The position numbers and the translations under genes were made by a program. This document shows positions 47,595 through 56,570 of a stretch of 64,000 bases of DNA, one piece after another (the stretch's first letter is position 1; the number at the start of each line of letters is the position of its first letter). Where the stretch lies: contig CABUJV010000005.1 of assembly GCA_902492005.1 (NCBI GenBank), positions 27,486-91,485 of the forward strand. Direction: 5' to 3'. Below the pieces are notes generated by a model that was not told the origin of the DNA, made no database searches, and was given only the letters and a program-made list of their open reading frames with translations. This DNA is from an uncultured Eubacteriales bacterium (lineage in GTDB: Bacteria; Bacillota; Clostridia; Oscillospirales; Oscillospiraceae).

Positions 47595-48719
47595 TCAGTC
47601 CAGGTAGACCCGCGGCACCCGGGGCGACACGTCGCAGAGCAGCTCGTACTGGATGGTGCCGGCCCGGTCTGCCCCGTCCTCCACGGGGGCGGCGTCGCCG
47701 TAGAGCACCGCCTCGTCCCCGGGGACAACGCCGGGGAGATCGGTGACGTCTACCATGGTCAGGTCCATGCACACCCGGCCCACCACCGGTGCCTTTTTCC
47801 CACGGATGGCCACCGGCTGGCCGTTGGAAAACAGGCGGAAATAGCCGTCGCCGTAGCCCACCGGCAGCACCGCCAGACGGCTGTCCCGCGCCAGGGTGGC
47901 GGTCCGGCCGTAGCTGACACAGGTCCCGGCGGGCAGCTCCCGCACCGCCGCCACCCGGGTCTTGAGGGTCATCACCGGCAGGAGGGGACAGGTGTACTCC
48001 ATGCCCGGGGCCGGATAGTGGCCGTACAGGGCGATGCCGGGGCGAACCATGTCCAGATGGGTACAGGGATAGTTTAACATAGCGGCGCTGGCCGCGCAAT
48101 GGCGGATTTCAAAGGTCACCCCCCGGGCGGACAGCTTGTCCAGCAGGTCCAGGAAGCGGGTGAACTGGCGCATGGTGTATGCCTCGCAGCCGTCGGCGTC
48201 GGAAAAATGGGTGAAGACGCCCTCCGCCCGCAGCCCCGGCAGGGCGCACAGCGCGGTGATCTCCCCGGCGGCGCGGTCCAGATGGGCCTCGTCACAGAGG
48301 AAGCCCAGCCGGGACATGCCGGTGTCCGCCTTCACATGGATGGTAAGCGTCCGGCCCGCCGCCACCGCCGCGGCGGACAGGGCCCGGCCGGTCTCCAAGT
48401 CCCCCACCGCCTGTGCGGCGTCCCACGCCAGCAGCTCCCCGGCATACCGGGGCAGGGTGACGCCCAGGATCAGGATGGGGGCGCGGATCCCGGCCTGCCG
48501 CAGCTCGGCAGCCTCCTCCAGGCAGGCCACCGCCAGGTAGTCCGCCCCCCACTCCTCCAGCTTTTGGGCCACGGGGACCGCCCCGTGGCCGTAGGCGTTG
48601 GCCTTCACCACGCCCACGAATCTGCACCCCGGGACGAGCTGCTCCCGCAGGGCGGTGTAGTTGTGCCTCAGGCGGCTGAGGTCGATCTCCGCCCACGTTC
48701 TCATCTGTACGTCGCTCAT
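47595..48719 (-). CDS. alr: Alanine racemase
   Basis: A 374-aa PLP enzyme interconverting L- and D-alanine for wall synthesis or germination control. PLP Lys39 is in VVKANAYGHG; HVKADTGMSRLGF, FTHFSDADG, VRPGIALYGHYP and the catalytic Tyr region RLAVLPVGYGDGYFR are all present. The ATG at 48719 is 6 bp after the GerS-like lipoprotein gene. In Clostridioides difficile the alr2-gerS pair has the same association, so a spore role is worth considering. Confidence 0.96.
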   Translation of the reverse strand: MSDVQMRTWAEIDLSRLRHNYTALREQLVPGCRFVGVVKANAYGHGAVPVAQKLEEWGADYLAVACLEEAAELRQAGIRAPILILGVTLPRYAGELLAWDAAQAVGDLETGRALSAAAVAAGRTLTIHVKADTGMSRLGFLCDEAHLDRAAGEITALCALPGLRAEGVFTHFSDADGCEAYTMRQFTRFLDLLDKLSARGVTFEIRHCAASAAMLNYPCTHLDMVRPGIALYGHYPAPGMEYTCPLLPVMTLKTRVAAVRELPAGTCVSYGRTATLARDSRLAVLPVGYGDGYFRLFSNGQPVAIRGKKAPVVGRVCMDLTMVDVTDLPGVVPGDEAVLYGDAAPVEDGADRAGTIQYELLCDVSPRVPRVYLD

Positions 48720-48725
48720 ATCGGT

Positions 48726-49346
48726 CTATCCTTCCTGTTGTGTGGCCGGCTCCATGGTAAATCGGGTGAACCGGCACAGGATCACCCGCGCCCCGTCCAC
48801 CGAGATCTCTCCCTGTACCAGTCCGTGAGTGTCCAAATCGAACCACACCGCCGCCTCCGTGCCGGCGCCCGGGGTCTGCTCCGGGTCCCGGCAGCAGATC
48901 CGCAGGGTGGCCGTCTCGTCCAGGTCCTCCCGGCACACTTCGGCAATGAAGCCCGTCTGGACGGCGTTCAGCAGGGCCGGCAGGGCGCTCACCGGGGAAA
49001 GCCCCTGGCCGTCCAGCTCCCCCGTCTCCAGGCTGGCCCCGTCGTATTCCAGGGTGGCCGCGCCGTCCTTGAGCCGGGCCGTCACTCCCGCGATGTCCTC
49101 CGGCGCGGTGACGGTCAGCACTGTCTCCCCGCCCTTGGCATACTGCAGATCCAGCGTGAACTCATACACCCGCTGGCCGTAGTCGGCGGTGATCTCCGCC
49201 GTGGCGGCACAGGCCGCCATACCCAGATATTCCGTCCGGATATCCAAGGCCAGCTCCTCATCTCCTCCGCCCCCGCTCCCGCCGCCGCAGGCGGCCAGCA
49301 GCAGGCAGAGGGTCATCATTGGTGCGCACAGCCTCTTCATGCGCAC
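48726..49346 (-). CDS. LolA-like lipoprotein, possible GerS homologue
   Basis: A 206-aa lipoprotein: signal peptide with lipobox LLAAC (Cys20), Gly-rich spacer, then a LolA/GerS-like beta fold (YEFTLDLQYAKGGETVLTVTAPEDIAG, ATLEYDGASLETGEL, AVWFDLDTHGLVQGEISVDG). GerS in C. difficile is needed for cortex hydrolysis and is encoded beside alr2; here it precedes alr by 6 bp. The assignment rests on fold pattern and context, not on a motif. GTG 49346 fits the GGGGAGG site better than ATG 49340. Confidence 0.65.
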   Translation of the reverse strand: MRMKRLCAPMMTLCLLLAACGGGSGGGGDEELALDIRTEYLGMAACAATAEITADYGQRVYEFTLDLQYAKGGETVLTVTAPEDIAGVTARLKDGAATLEYDGASLETGELDGQGLSPVSALPALLNAVQTGFIAEVCREDLDETATLRICCRDPEQTPGAGTEAAVWFDLDTHGLVQGEISVDGARVILCRFTRFTMEPATQQEG

Positions 49347-49364
49347 GGGCTACGTCCTCCCCTT

Positions 49365-50894
49365 CTAAAAATGTCTGAGGGCTGCGGGCAGCTTCTCCAC
49401 CAGGTCCATGGGGGTCATGCCGTACTCCCCCCGCTCCCCCGCCGCCAGGTCCCCGGCCCAGCCGTGGTACAGCACTGCCGCCGGGACCGCCTGCTCCGGC
49501 GCCAGCCCCTGGCCCAGCAGAGACAGGATCACCCCCGCCAGCACGTCGCCGCTGCCCCCCTTGGCCATGCCCGGGTTGCCGGTGGTGTTGACGAAGGCCC
49601 TTCCGTCCGGAAAGGCGGTGATGGTGCGGTGCCCCTTCAGGACCAGGATGCAGCCGTGGGCCCCGGCAAAGTCCCGGGCGGCCCGCAGCCGGTCCGCCCC
49701 GGGCGGCCCCCCGGCCAGCCGGGCAAACTCCCCGTCGTGAGGGGTAAGTACCGTCAGCCGGCCCGTCCCTGCCCGGGCGTCCAACCTATCTATATGCCCG
49801 GAAACGGCGTTTAGACCGTCGGCGTCCAGCACCACGGGACACGCCGCCCCTTCCAGCACCGCCGCCGTCAAAGCGGCGGCTCCCGCGCCGCGGCCCAGGC
49901 CGGGCCCCACCAGGACGGCGCTCTTCCCCGCCAGGTCGGAGCGCACCTGGGCCAGCGCCCCGGCGGAGAGGCCCCCCTCCCCGTCGGCGGGCAGGGACTT
50001 GGGCATGACTTCGTCGCACTTGACGGCCACAATGGGGTAGATATCCTCCGGCACCGCCAGGGTGACCAGCCCCGCCCCCGACCGCAGGGCGCCCCGGGCC
50101 GCCAGCACCGGCGCGCCGGTGTAGCCCCGGCTGCCCGCCAGGATATAGTCCCTGCCGTAGTCCCCCTTGTGGCTGTCCCGCCTCCGGCGGGGCAGGGGCA
50201 GGTCCCCGGGGCCCACCGCCCAAACCAGCTTGGGTACGGCGGCGGTCAGGTCCTCCGGAATACCGATGCAGACCACGGAGAGCCTGCCGCAGAGGGCGCC
50301 CCCCTCTCCCAGATAGTGGCCCGGCTTGGCCGCCGTGAAGGTGACGGTGGCCGCCGCCTCTGCCGCAGCGCCCAGCACCGCGCCGGTGTCGGTCTCCACC
50401 CCGCTGGGCAGGTCCACCGCCAGGGTCGGAGCGGGGCTGGCGTTCATCCGCTCAATGGCGGCGCGGAAGACCCCGGTCACCGGCCGGGTCAGGCCGATGC
50501 CGAACAGAGCGTCCACCAGCACCCCGGCCCCCATGACCCAGGCCGCCTGATCCGGGTCGGAGGGATCGAAGTCCTCCAGTGCGCCTCCGGCGGCGCACAG
50601 GCGGCGCTCCATCTCTGCGGTGTCGTCGGTGAGCTTGTCCCGCCTTCCCACCAGAAAGCACCGGACCGAAACGCCCCGTTCCCGCAGGAACCGGGCGGCG
50701 GCCACGCCGTCGCCGCCGTTGTTGCCGCTGCCGCAGAAGACGGCGGCGCTCCGATTCTCCCCCGCCAGAGCGGCCGCTTCTTCCGCCACCGCCCGGGCGG
50801 CGGCCTCCATCAGCTGCGTGGAGGGGATCCCCCGCTCCCCGATGGCGGAGCGGTCCAGCTCCCGCATTTCCCCTGCGCTGGAGATCCATTGCAT
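49365..50894 (-). CDS. nnr: Bifunctional NAD(P)H-hydrate epimerase/dehydratase
   Basis: A 509-aa repair enzyme for damaged NAD(P)H. The N-terminal YjeF_N epimerase (about 1-210) has CGSGNNGGDGVAAARFL and VDALFGIGLTRPV plus LAVDLPSGVETDTG. The C-terminal ADP-dependent dehydratase (about 225-509) has KGDYGRDYILAGSRGYTGAP, LTPHDGEFARL, LVLKGHRTI and NTTGNPGMAKGGSGDVLAG. Both active sites look complete. AAGGAGG precedes ATG 50894. It lies between a MATE gene and the gerS-alr pair. Confidence 0.95.
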   Translation of the reverse strand: MQWISSAGEMRELDRSAIGERGIPSTQLMEAAARAVAEEAAALAGENRSAAVFCGSGNNGGDGVAAARFLRERGVSVRCFLVGRRDKLTDDTAEMERRLCAAGGALEDFDPSDPDQAAWVMGAGVLVDALFGIGLTRPVTGVFRAAIERMNASPAPTLAVDLPSGVETDTGAVLGAAAEAAATVTFTAAKPGHYLGEGGALCGRLSVVCIGIPEDLTAAVPKLVWAVGPGDLPLPRRRRDSHKGDYGRDYILAGSRGYTGAPVLAARGALRSGAGLVTLAVPEDIYPIVAVKCDEVMPKSLPADGEGGLSAGALAQVRSDLAGKSAVLVGPGLGRGAGAAALTAAVLEGAACPVVLDADGLNAVSGHIDRLDARAGTGRLTVLTPHDGEFARLAGGPPGADRLRAARDFAGAHGCILVLKGHRTITAFPDGRAFVNTTGNPGMAKGGSGDVLAGVILSLLGQGLAPEQAVPAAVLYHGWAGDLAAGERGEYGMTPMDLVEKLPAALRHF

Positions 50895-50907
50895 ACTGTG
50901 CGCCTCC

Positions 50908-52302
50908 TTATGAGGTGGGCTCCGCGGCGGTCTGCACCGCGTCCATGGGGGTGAAGCTGACCCGGCGGAACAGCAGGGCGCCCACGATGAGAATGATGAA
51001 ATTGCTGAGGACCATGGCGTACCAGATGCCCGTGCTGCCCGCGTCGGTAAAGAGCTTGAACAGAAGAATCAGGGGCAGGCGGACAATCCACAGCCGTGCG
51101 GTGGCCATGAGGAAGGAAAACCGGGTGTTCCCGGAGCCGTTGAACACCCCCAGATAGTTTTGGAACAGAGACATGAGTGGCTGGGTGAGCAGCACCCAGA
51201 ACATATACTCCCAGGCGGCGGCCTGGGTGGCCGGGTCGTTGGTCAGGGCGGTCGCCAGCACCCCCCGCAGGGGGAAGAGCAGCAGACTCCCGGCGATGGA
51301 GACGAGCAGTCCCACGTTCCGGCTGACCAGATAGGCCCGCTGGGCCCGCTCCCCGTTGCCCGCGCCGATGTTCTGCCCCACGTAGGCCGCCAGCACCGAG
51401 CCCATGGCCAGTACCGGCATGAGCAGCAGATTGGACACCTTGTTGCCGATGCTGAAGGCGGCGGTGACGTGGTCGCCGTAGCTGAGGATGACGGCCTGAA
51501 GCACCAGAAAGCCCAGAGAGCTGAGGGCCTGGCTGGCCGCCGCCGGGGCGGCCACGGCGGTAAGCCGCCGGAACAGGGGCCACTGCAGCCGCAGGTGGCG
51601 CCGGTTCAGGAAGAGCGCCTGCCGCCGGTCGAACAGCAGATACAGGCAGACGGGCACAATGACGGCATTTCCCGCCGCGGTGGCCAGGCCCGCGCCGAAT
51701 ACCCCCAGCCCCAGGACGCGCACATTCACGGCGGTGAGGACGATGTTGAGCATCACGGCGCTCACCGAGAGCACCACCGGGGTCACTGTGTCCCCCTGGG
51801 CCTGCCGGATGGCCTGAAACGCGGCAAAAATGAAGGTGAAGGTCAGCTCAAAGGAGCGCACCCGCAGGTAGGACACGCTGCACGCCAGCACGTCCCCGGA
51901 CGCCCCCATCAGGACCATAACCCCCGGCGCAGCCAGATACAGCAGCAGGTTGAGGACGGCCCCCAGCACCACCGACACCAGAAGCAGCACCCCGGCGTTG
52001 TCCCGTGCTCGCTCCCGCCGGCCGGCGCCCAAAAGCTGGCTGACCACCGCCACCCCCGCCACGCCGAAGCCCGCCTGGAAGGAGGCGAAGATGTTCAGCA
52101 GGGGCCAGGACAGCGACACGCCCGCCTGGGCGGCCACGGAGTTGGCGATCTGGCCGATGAAATAGGTGTCCACCAGCTCGTTGAAGGCCTTCATGAAGTT
52201 GGCCCCGAACACCGGCAGGGCCAGGATCAGAAAGACCTTGTACAAATTGGGCTCTCGGAGCAGCAGCTCCGTCCGGTCACGCCGTCGTTTCACCAAATCC
52301 AC
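50908..52302 (-). CDS. MATE family efflux transporter (second)
   Basis: A 464-aa multidrug/toxin extrusion protein with twelve helices, unrelated in detail to the copy at 31126. It shows LALPVFGANFMKAFNELVDTYFIG, FGVAGVAVVSQLLGAG, AFQAIRQAQGDTVTPV and the second repeat SIGNKVSNLLLMPVLAMGSVLAAYVGQNIGAG. The start is uncertain: GTG 52302 is chosen over GTG 52293, both with weak ribosome sites; the promoter leaves only about 20 bases of leader, excluding the longer open frame. It heads the nnr-gerS-alr operon. Confidence 0.9.
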   Translation of the reverse strand: MDLVKRRRDRTELLLREPNLYKVFLILALPVFGANFMKAFNELVDTYFIGQIANSVAAQAGVSLSWPLLNIFASFQAGFGVAGVAVVSQLLGAGRRERARDNAGVLLLVSVVLGAVLNLLLYLAAPGVMVLMGASGDVLACSVSYLRVRSFELTFTFIFAAFQAIRQAQGDTVTPVVLSVSAVMLNIVLTAVNVRVLGLGVFGAGLATAAGNAVIVPVCLYLLFDRRQALFLNRRHLRLQWPLFRRLTAVAAPAAASQALSSLGFLVLQAVILSYGDHVTAAFSIGNKVSNLLLMPVLAMGSVLAAYVGQNIGAGNGERAQRAYLVSRNVGLLVSIAGSLLLFPLRGVLATALTNDPATQAAAWEYMFWVLLTQPLMSLFQNYLGVFNGSGNTRFSFLMATARLWIVRLPLILLFKLFTDAGSTGIWYAMVLSNFIILIVGALLFRRVSFTPMDAVQTAAEPTS

Positions 52303-52329
52303 TCGTTTCTTCTCAGGATGTACCCGTCC

Positions 52330-52358
52330 ATTATAATGCGGAACGAGTCCCGCCGCAA
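52330..52358 (-). promoter_or_regulatory. Promoter of the MATE-nnr-gerS-alr operon
   Basis: Minus-strand TTGCGG (52353-52358), 17 bp, TATAAT (52330-52335). Divergent from the pheST promoter 22 bp away. Confidence 0.7.
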
Positions 52359-52380
52359 GCCGTGAACGTTCAATTTCATC

Positions 52381-52409
52381 TTGCAATTTTCCGGCCAATG
52401 TGGTATAAA
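52381..52409 (+). promoter_or_regulatory. pheST promoter
   Basis: TTGCAA (52381-52386), 17 bp, TATAAA (52404-52409), giving a leader of about 275 bases. Confidence 0.75.
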
Positions 52410-52415
52410 TGCAAA

Positions 52416-52661
52416 ATAGAAACGCTGAGAACGGGAAAATAGCGCACAGTTCGTCAGGCAGAGAGGGGCGGTCACCGGCTGAAAGCCGCCCCATGAGGAA
52501 CGCGCTTGGTTCGCCCGGGAGCGGCCGCGGGGAAAGACGCGGACGGGTTCCATCCGTTATGGTGGTTGAAGTGTCTGCGCCCGGGACTGGGGCGCGGAAA
52601 TGCGGGTGGTACCGCGGAAGGCTTGCCTTTCGTCCCTCTTTGGGGACGAGGGGCATTTTTT
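52416..52661 (+). promoter_or_regulatory. T-box riboswitch of pheST
   Basis: The tRNA-sensing leader of phenylalanyl-tRNA synthetase. The conserved antiterminator box GGGTGGTACCGCGG is at 52604-52617. The terminator arms GCCTTTCGTCCC (52625-52636) and GGGACGAGGGGC (52643-52654) are followed by a TTTTTT tract (about 52656-52661). Uncharged tRNA(Phe) pairing with a TTC specifier and the TGGT bulge should permit read-through. Candidate specifiers lie near 52513-52515 and 52549-52551; I could not decide between them without folding. Confidence 0.92.
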
Positions 52662-52692
52662 GTTGCTTATCTTACGCAAAGGAGCTGCGAAT

Positions 52693-53718
52693 ATGAAGGA
52701 AACACTGGAACAAATCCGGCGTGAGGCCCTCGCCGCCCTCAGCGAGACCAAGACGGCGGCCGGCCTGGAGGCCCTGCGGGTCAAGTATCTGGGTAAGAAG
52801 GGAGAGCTCACCGCTCTGCTCAAGCAGATGGGCAGGCTCTCGGCCGAGGAGCGCCCCATCATGGGCCAGCTGGCCAACGAGGTGCGCGAGGCCCTCACCG
52901 AGGCCCTCGCCCGGCAGCAGAAAGTGCTGGAGGCCGCCGCCCTCAACGCCCGGCTGGAGGCGGAAACCCTGGACGTCACCATCCCCGGCAAGCCCATCGA
53001 GGTGGGCCACAAGCACCCCATGTACACCGTTCTGGACGAGATCAAGGACATTTTCATCGGCATGGGCTTCGACATCCTCGACGGCCCCGAGATCGAACAG
53101 GCTGAGTATAACTTCACCAAGCTCAACGCCCCGGAGGATCACCCCTCCCGGGACTGGACCGACACCTTCTATCTGACCGAGGACTCCTCCGTCCTGCTGC
53201 GGAGCCAGACCTCCCCCATGCAGATCCGGGCCATGGAGACCCGTGCGCTGCCCATCCGCATCATCTCCCCCGGCCGGGTGTACCGCAAGGACGAGGTGGA
53301 TGCCACCCACTCCCCCATGTTCCACCAGATCGAGGGTCTGGTGGTGGACAAGGGCATCACCATGGCCGACCTGAAGGGCACCCTGAACACCGTCATCCGG
53401 CAGATCTACGGCCCCGATACCCAGACCCGCTTCCGTCCCCATCACTTCCCCTTCACCGAGCCCTCCTGCGAGGTGGACATCCAGTGCCACAAGTGCGGCG
53501 GCAAGGGCTGCCCCACCTGCAAGGGCGAGGGCTGGATCGAGGTGCTGGGCGCCGGCATGGTCCACCCCAAGGTACTGCGCAACTGCAGCGTGGACCCCGA
53601 CGTGTACTCCGGCTTCGCCTTTGGCTTCGGCCTGGAGCGGCTGGCCCTGGGCCAGTTCAAGATCAGCGACATGCGCCTGATCTTTGAAAACGACGTCCGG
53701 TTCCTCAGCCAGTTTTAA
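52693..53718 (+). CDS. pheS: Phenylalanine--tRNA ligase alpha subunit
   Basis: A 341-aa catalytic subunit. The N-terminal coiled coil (about 1-90, including VKYLGKKGELTALLKQM) binds tRNA. Class II motifs follow: GHKHPMYTVLDEIKDIF, the motif 2 arginine in SPGRVYRKDEVDATHSPMFHQ, and motif 3 FGFGLERLAL. A CHKCGGKGCPTCKGEGW Cys cluster (four cysteines) lies near 257-274 in the catalytic domain. AAAGGAG precedes ATG 52693. It is regulated by the T-box upstream. Confidence 0.97.
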   Translation: MKETLEQIRREALAALSETKTAAGLEALRVKYLGKKGELTALLKQMGRLSAEERPIMGQLANEVREALTEALARQQKVLEAAALNARLEAETLDVTIPGKPIEVGHKHPMYTVLDEIKDIFIGMGFDILDGPEIEQAEYNFTKLNAPEDHPSRDWTDTFYLTEDSSVLLRSQTSPMQIRAMETRALPIRIISPGRVYRKDEVDATHSPMFHQIEGLVVDKGITMADLKGTLNTVIRQIYGPDTQTRFRPHHFPFTEPSCEVDIQCHKCGGKGCPTCKGEGWIEVLGAGMVHPKVLRNCSVDPDVYSGFAFGFGLERLALGQFKISDMRLIFENDVRFLSQF

Positions 53719-53739
53719 GTGAAAGGAGAGTGTTGAACC

Positions 53740-56430
53740 ATGCAGTTGTCCCGTAAATGGCTGAACGAATTCGTTCAGATTGATGCAAATGACCACGATT
53801 TTTCCGAGGCTATGACGCTCTCCGGCTCCAAGGTGGAGTCCGTGGCGGACCTGAGCCAGGAAGTGAAAAACGTGGTGGCGGGCCGCATCCTCCAGATGGA
53901 CCGCCACCCCGACTCCGACCACATGTGGGTCTGCCAGCTGGACGTGGGCGAGGCCGAGCCCGTCCAGATCGTCACCGGCGCGTGGAACATCCACGTGGGG
54001 GACCTGGTCCCCGTGGCACGGCACAAATCCCTGCTCCCCGGCGGGGTCAAGATTGAAAAGGGCAAGCTGCGGGGGGTGCCCTCCAATGGGATGCTCTGCT
54101 CCCTGAAGGAGCTGAACCTCACCGCCGCCCACGACTACCCCTATGCCGTCATCCGGGCCGCCGCCCTGCTGAACGACTACAAACCCCTGGACCCGGCCAA
54201 GCCCTCCATCCCGGCGGACGCGGCCCCAGGCCACAAGATTTTCGGCACGGTCATTGCCGCCCAGGTCGCCGCCATCGAGGGCGACGGCTTCACTTACGCC
54301 GTCCGCCTCCACACCGGCGGCGGCGAGGCCGAGGCCGAAACCGGCTGCCAGAACATTCACGCGGGCGACCTGGTGGCCTACGACACCGCCAAGGGCCGCA
54401 TCTGCACCCTGGCCGACCTCCACGCCGACCAGAGGGAATTCCCCCACTGCATTGAAGACGGCATCTGGGTCCTCCACGAGGAGGGGATCAAGCCCGGCGA
54501 CGACATGGCCGCCGTCATCGGCTACGACGACCATGTGGTGGAATTCGAGATCACCCCCAACCGGCCCGACTGCCTGTCCGTCATCGGCCTGGCCCGGGAG
54601 GCCGCCGCCACCTTCGGCAGGGAGTTGAAGCTCCACACCCCGGAGATCCGGGGCTGCGGCGGCTCCATCGCCGAGCTTGTGGACATCGACATTGAAGACG
54701 GGGACCTCTGCCCCCGGTACACCGCCCGCATGGTGAAAAATGTAAAGATCAAGCCCTCCCCCGCCTGGATGCGGGAGCGGCTGCGCAACTCCGGCGTGCG
54801 GCCCATCAACAACATCGTGGACATCACCAACTACGTCATGCTGGAGTACGGCCAGCCCATGCACGCCTTCGACTTCTCCTGCGTGGAGGGCGGCCGCATC
54901 ATCGTGCGCACCGCCCGGGAGGGAGAGACCATCCAGACCCTGGACGGCAAGGACCACGCCCTGACCACCTCCATGCTGTGCATCTGCGACGAGCACCGGC
55001 CGGTGTGCGTGGCCGGCGTCATGGGCGGCGCCAACTCCGAGATCGTGGGCGACACCGCCATGGTCCTCTTCGAGTCGGCCAACTTCAACGGCGCCTCCGT
55101 CCGCCGCACCGCCACCGCCCTGGGGATGCGCACCGACGCCTCCTCCCGGTATGAAAAGGGCCTGGACCCCATGAACACCATGAAGGCCGTCCAGCGGGCC
55201 TGCGAGCTGGTAGAGCTGCTGGGGGCCGGCGAGGTGGTGGACGGCGTGCTGGACGTGATCGCCAGGGACGCCGCCCCCGTCACCGTGAAGCTGGAGCCGG
55301 AGAAGATCAACGCCCTGCTGGGCACCGACGTGTCCGAGGCGGAGATGCGCCGCATCCTGCTGTCCCTGGGCTTCGGCCTGGAGGGGGACACCATCCTGGT
55401 CCCCTCCTGGCGCAGCGATGTGGAGCACTACTCCGACATCGCGGAGGAGGTGGCCCGGTTCTACGGCTACAACAAGATCCCCAACACGCTGATGCGGGGG
55501 GCCACGGTCCGGGGCGGCTACACCCCCGAGCAGCAGGCCGAGCGCACCGCCGGGCTGCTGTGCCGCACGGCTGGGTACGATGAGATCATCACCTACTCCT
55601 TCATCAGCCCCGCCTATTACGACAAGATCGACCTGCCGGCCGATTCCCCCCTGCGCGCCTCCATGCGCATCCTGAACCCCCTGGGTGAGGACACCTCCAT
55701 CATGCGCACCACCACCCTGCCCTCCATGCTGGAGATCCTGGCCCGGAACTACAATTTCCGCAACAAGTCCGCCAAGCTCTACGAGCTGGGCAGGACCTAC
55801 TTCGCCAAGAACGACGGCTCCGGCATGGCCGATGAGCCCAAGGTCCTCTCCCTGGGCGCCTATGGAGCCGATATGGACTTCTTTGTCCTGAAGGGGTCGG
55901 TGGAGGCCGTGCTGGCCGGGCTACGCATCTCCGGCGTCCGCTTCGCCGCGGAGAAGGAGAATCCCTCCTACCACCCCGGCCGCTGCGCCAGGGTCTACTG
56001 CGGCGACACTCTGCTGGGCGTGCTGGGGCAGATCCACCCCCATGTGGCCGCCAACTATGGCGTGGACTGCCCGCTCTACGCCGCCGAGCTCGCCTTCGAC
56101 GCCCTCTACCGGAGCATGGGCCCCCTGCCCGTCTATCAGCCCCTGCCCAAGTTCCCCGCGGTAGCCCGGGACATCGCGGTGGTCTGCCGCAAGGACGTCC
56201 CGGTGGGCGAGCTGGCCGACTGCATCCGCCGGGGGGCCAAGGGGCTGCTGAAGGAGGTCGCCCTGTTCGACATCTACACCGGCCCCGGCATCCCCGAAGA
56301 TAAAAAGAGCGTGGCCTTCAACCTGATTCTCCGCTCCGACGAGCGCAGCCTCACCGCCGCCGAGGCGGATGAGGACGTCAAGAGCATCCTGGAACTGCTG
56401 CAAACCGAGCTGGGCGCGGTGCTGCGCTGA
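53740..56430 (+). CDS. pheT: Phenylalanine--tRNA ligase beta subunit, extended N-terminus
   Basis: An 896-aa subunit; about 800 is usual. Order: B1, an EMAP-type tRNA-binding OB domain (about 42-120; GRILQMDRHPDSDHMWVCQL, VTGAWNIHVGDLVPVA, NGMLCS), an extra segment (about 134-236), B3/B4 editing domain (DHVVEFEITPNRPDCLSVIGLARE), B5 with GMRTDASSRYEKGLDP, a B6-B7 pseudo-catalytic part and the C-terminal FDX-ACB anticodon domain (LPKFPAVARDIAVVC, SVAFNLILRSDERSLT). The extra segment echoes the OB domain: ETGCQNIHAGDLVAYD against VTGAWNIHVGDLVPVA. Co-transcribed with pheS. Confidence 0.96.
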   Translation: MQLSRKWLNEFVQIDANDHDFSEAMTLSGSKVESVADLSQEVKNVVAGRILQMDRHPDSDHMWVCQLDVGEAEPVQIVTGAWNIHVGDLVPVARHKSLLPGGVKIEKGKLRGVPSNGMLCSLKELNLTAAHDYPYAVIRAAALLNDYKPLDPAKPSIPADAAPGHKIFGTVIAAQVAAIEGDGFTYAVRLHTGGGEAEAETGCQNIHAGDLVAYDTAKGRICTLADLHADQREFPHCIEDGIWVLHEEGIKPGDDMAAVIGYDDHVVEFEITPNRPDCLSVIGLAREAAATFGRELKLHTPEIRGCGGSIAELVDIDIEDGDLCPRYTARMVKNVKIKPSPAWMRERLRNSGVRPINNIVDITNYVMLEYGQPMHAFDFSCVEGGRIIVRTAREGETIQTLDGKDHALTTSMLCICDEHRPVCVAGVMGGANSEIVGDTAMVLFESANFNGASVRRTATALGMRTDASSRYEKGLDPMNTMKAVQRACELVELLGAGEVVDGVLDVIARDAAPVTVKLEPEKINALLGTDVSEAEMRRILLSLGFGLEGDTILVPSWRSDVEHYSDIAEEVARFYGYNKIPNTLMRGATVRGGYTPEQQAERTAGLLCRTAGYDEIITYSFISPAYYDKIDLPADSPLRASMRILNPLGEDTSIMRTTTLPSMLEILARNYNFRNKSAKLYELGRTYFAKNDGSGMADEPKVLSLGAYGADMDFFVLKGSVEAVLAGLRISGVRFAAEKENPSYHPGRCARVYCGDTLLGVLGQIHPHVAANYGVDCPLYAAELAFDALYRSMGPLPVYQPLPKFPAVARDIAVVCRKDVPVGELADCIRRGAKGLLKEVALFDIYTGPGIPEDKKSVAFNLILRSDERSLTAAEADEDVKSILELLQTELGAVLR

Positions 56431-56510
56431 GGCAGGCCACCCCGCGGCGGGAGGAATTTTACGTCCCAAAATGGGCATCTTAATTCTTCATAAATTTTGT
56501 GCGCGGCCTC

Positions 56511-56539
56511 TTTACACCACCGGCAAATTCAGTTACAAT
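56511..56539 (+). promoter_or_regulatory. ireB promoter
   Basis: TTTACA (56511-56516), 17 bp, TACAAT (56534-56539). Confidence 0.75.
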
Positions 56540-56570
56540 AAGAAAAACAGCACGGGGAGGTGTTTCCGAC

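Noticed and set aside
52672..55428. A 918-codon minus-strand frame opposite pheS-pheT
   Set aside because: A composition-driven shadow of the pheST coding strand. No start signal, no recognisable domain.
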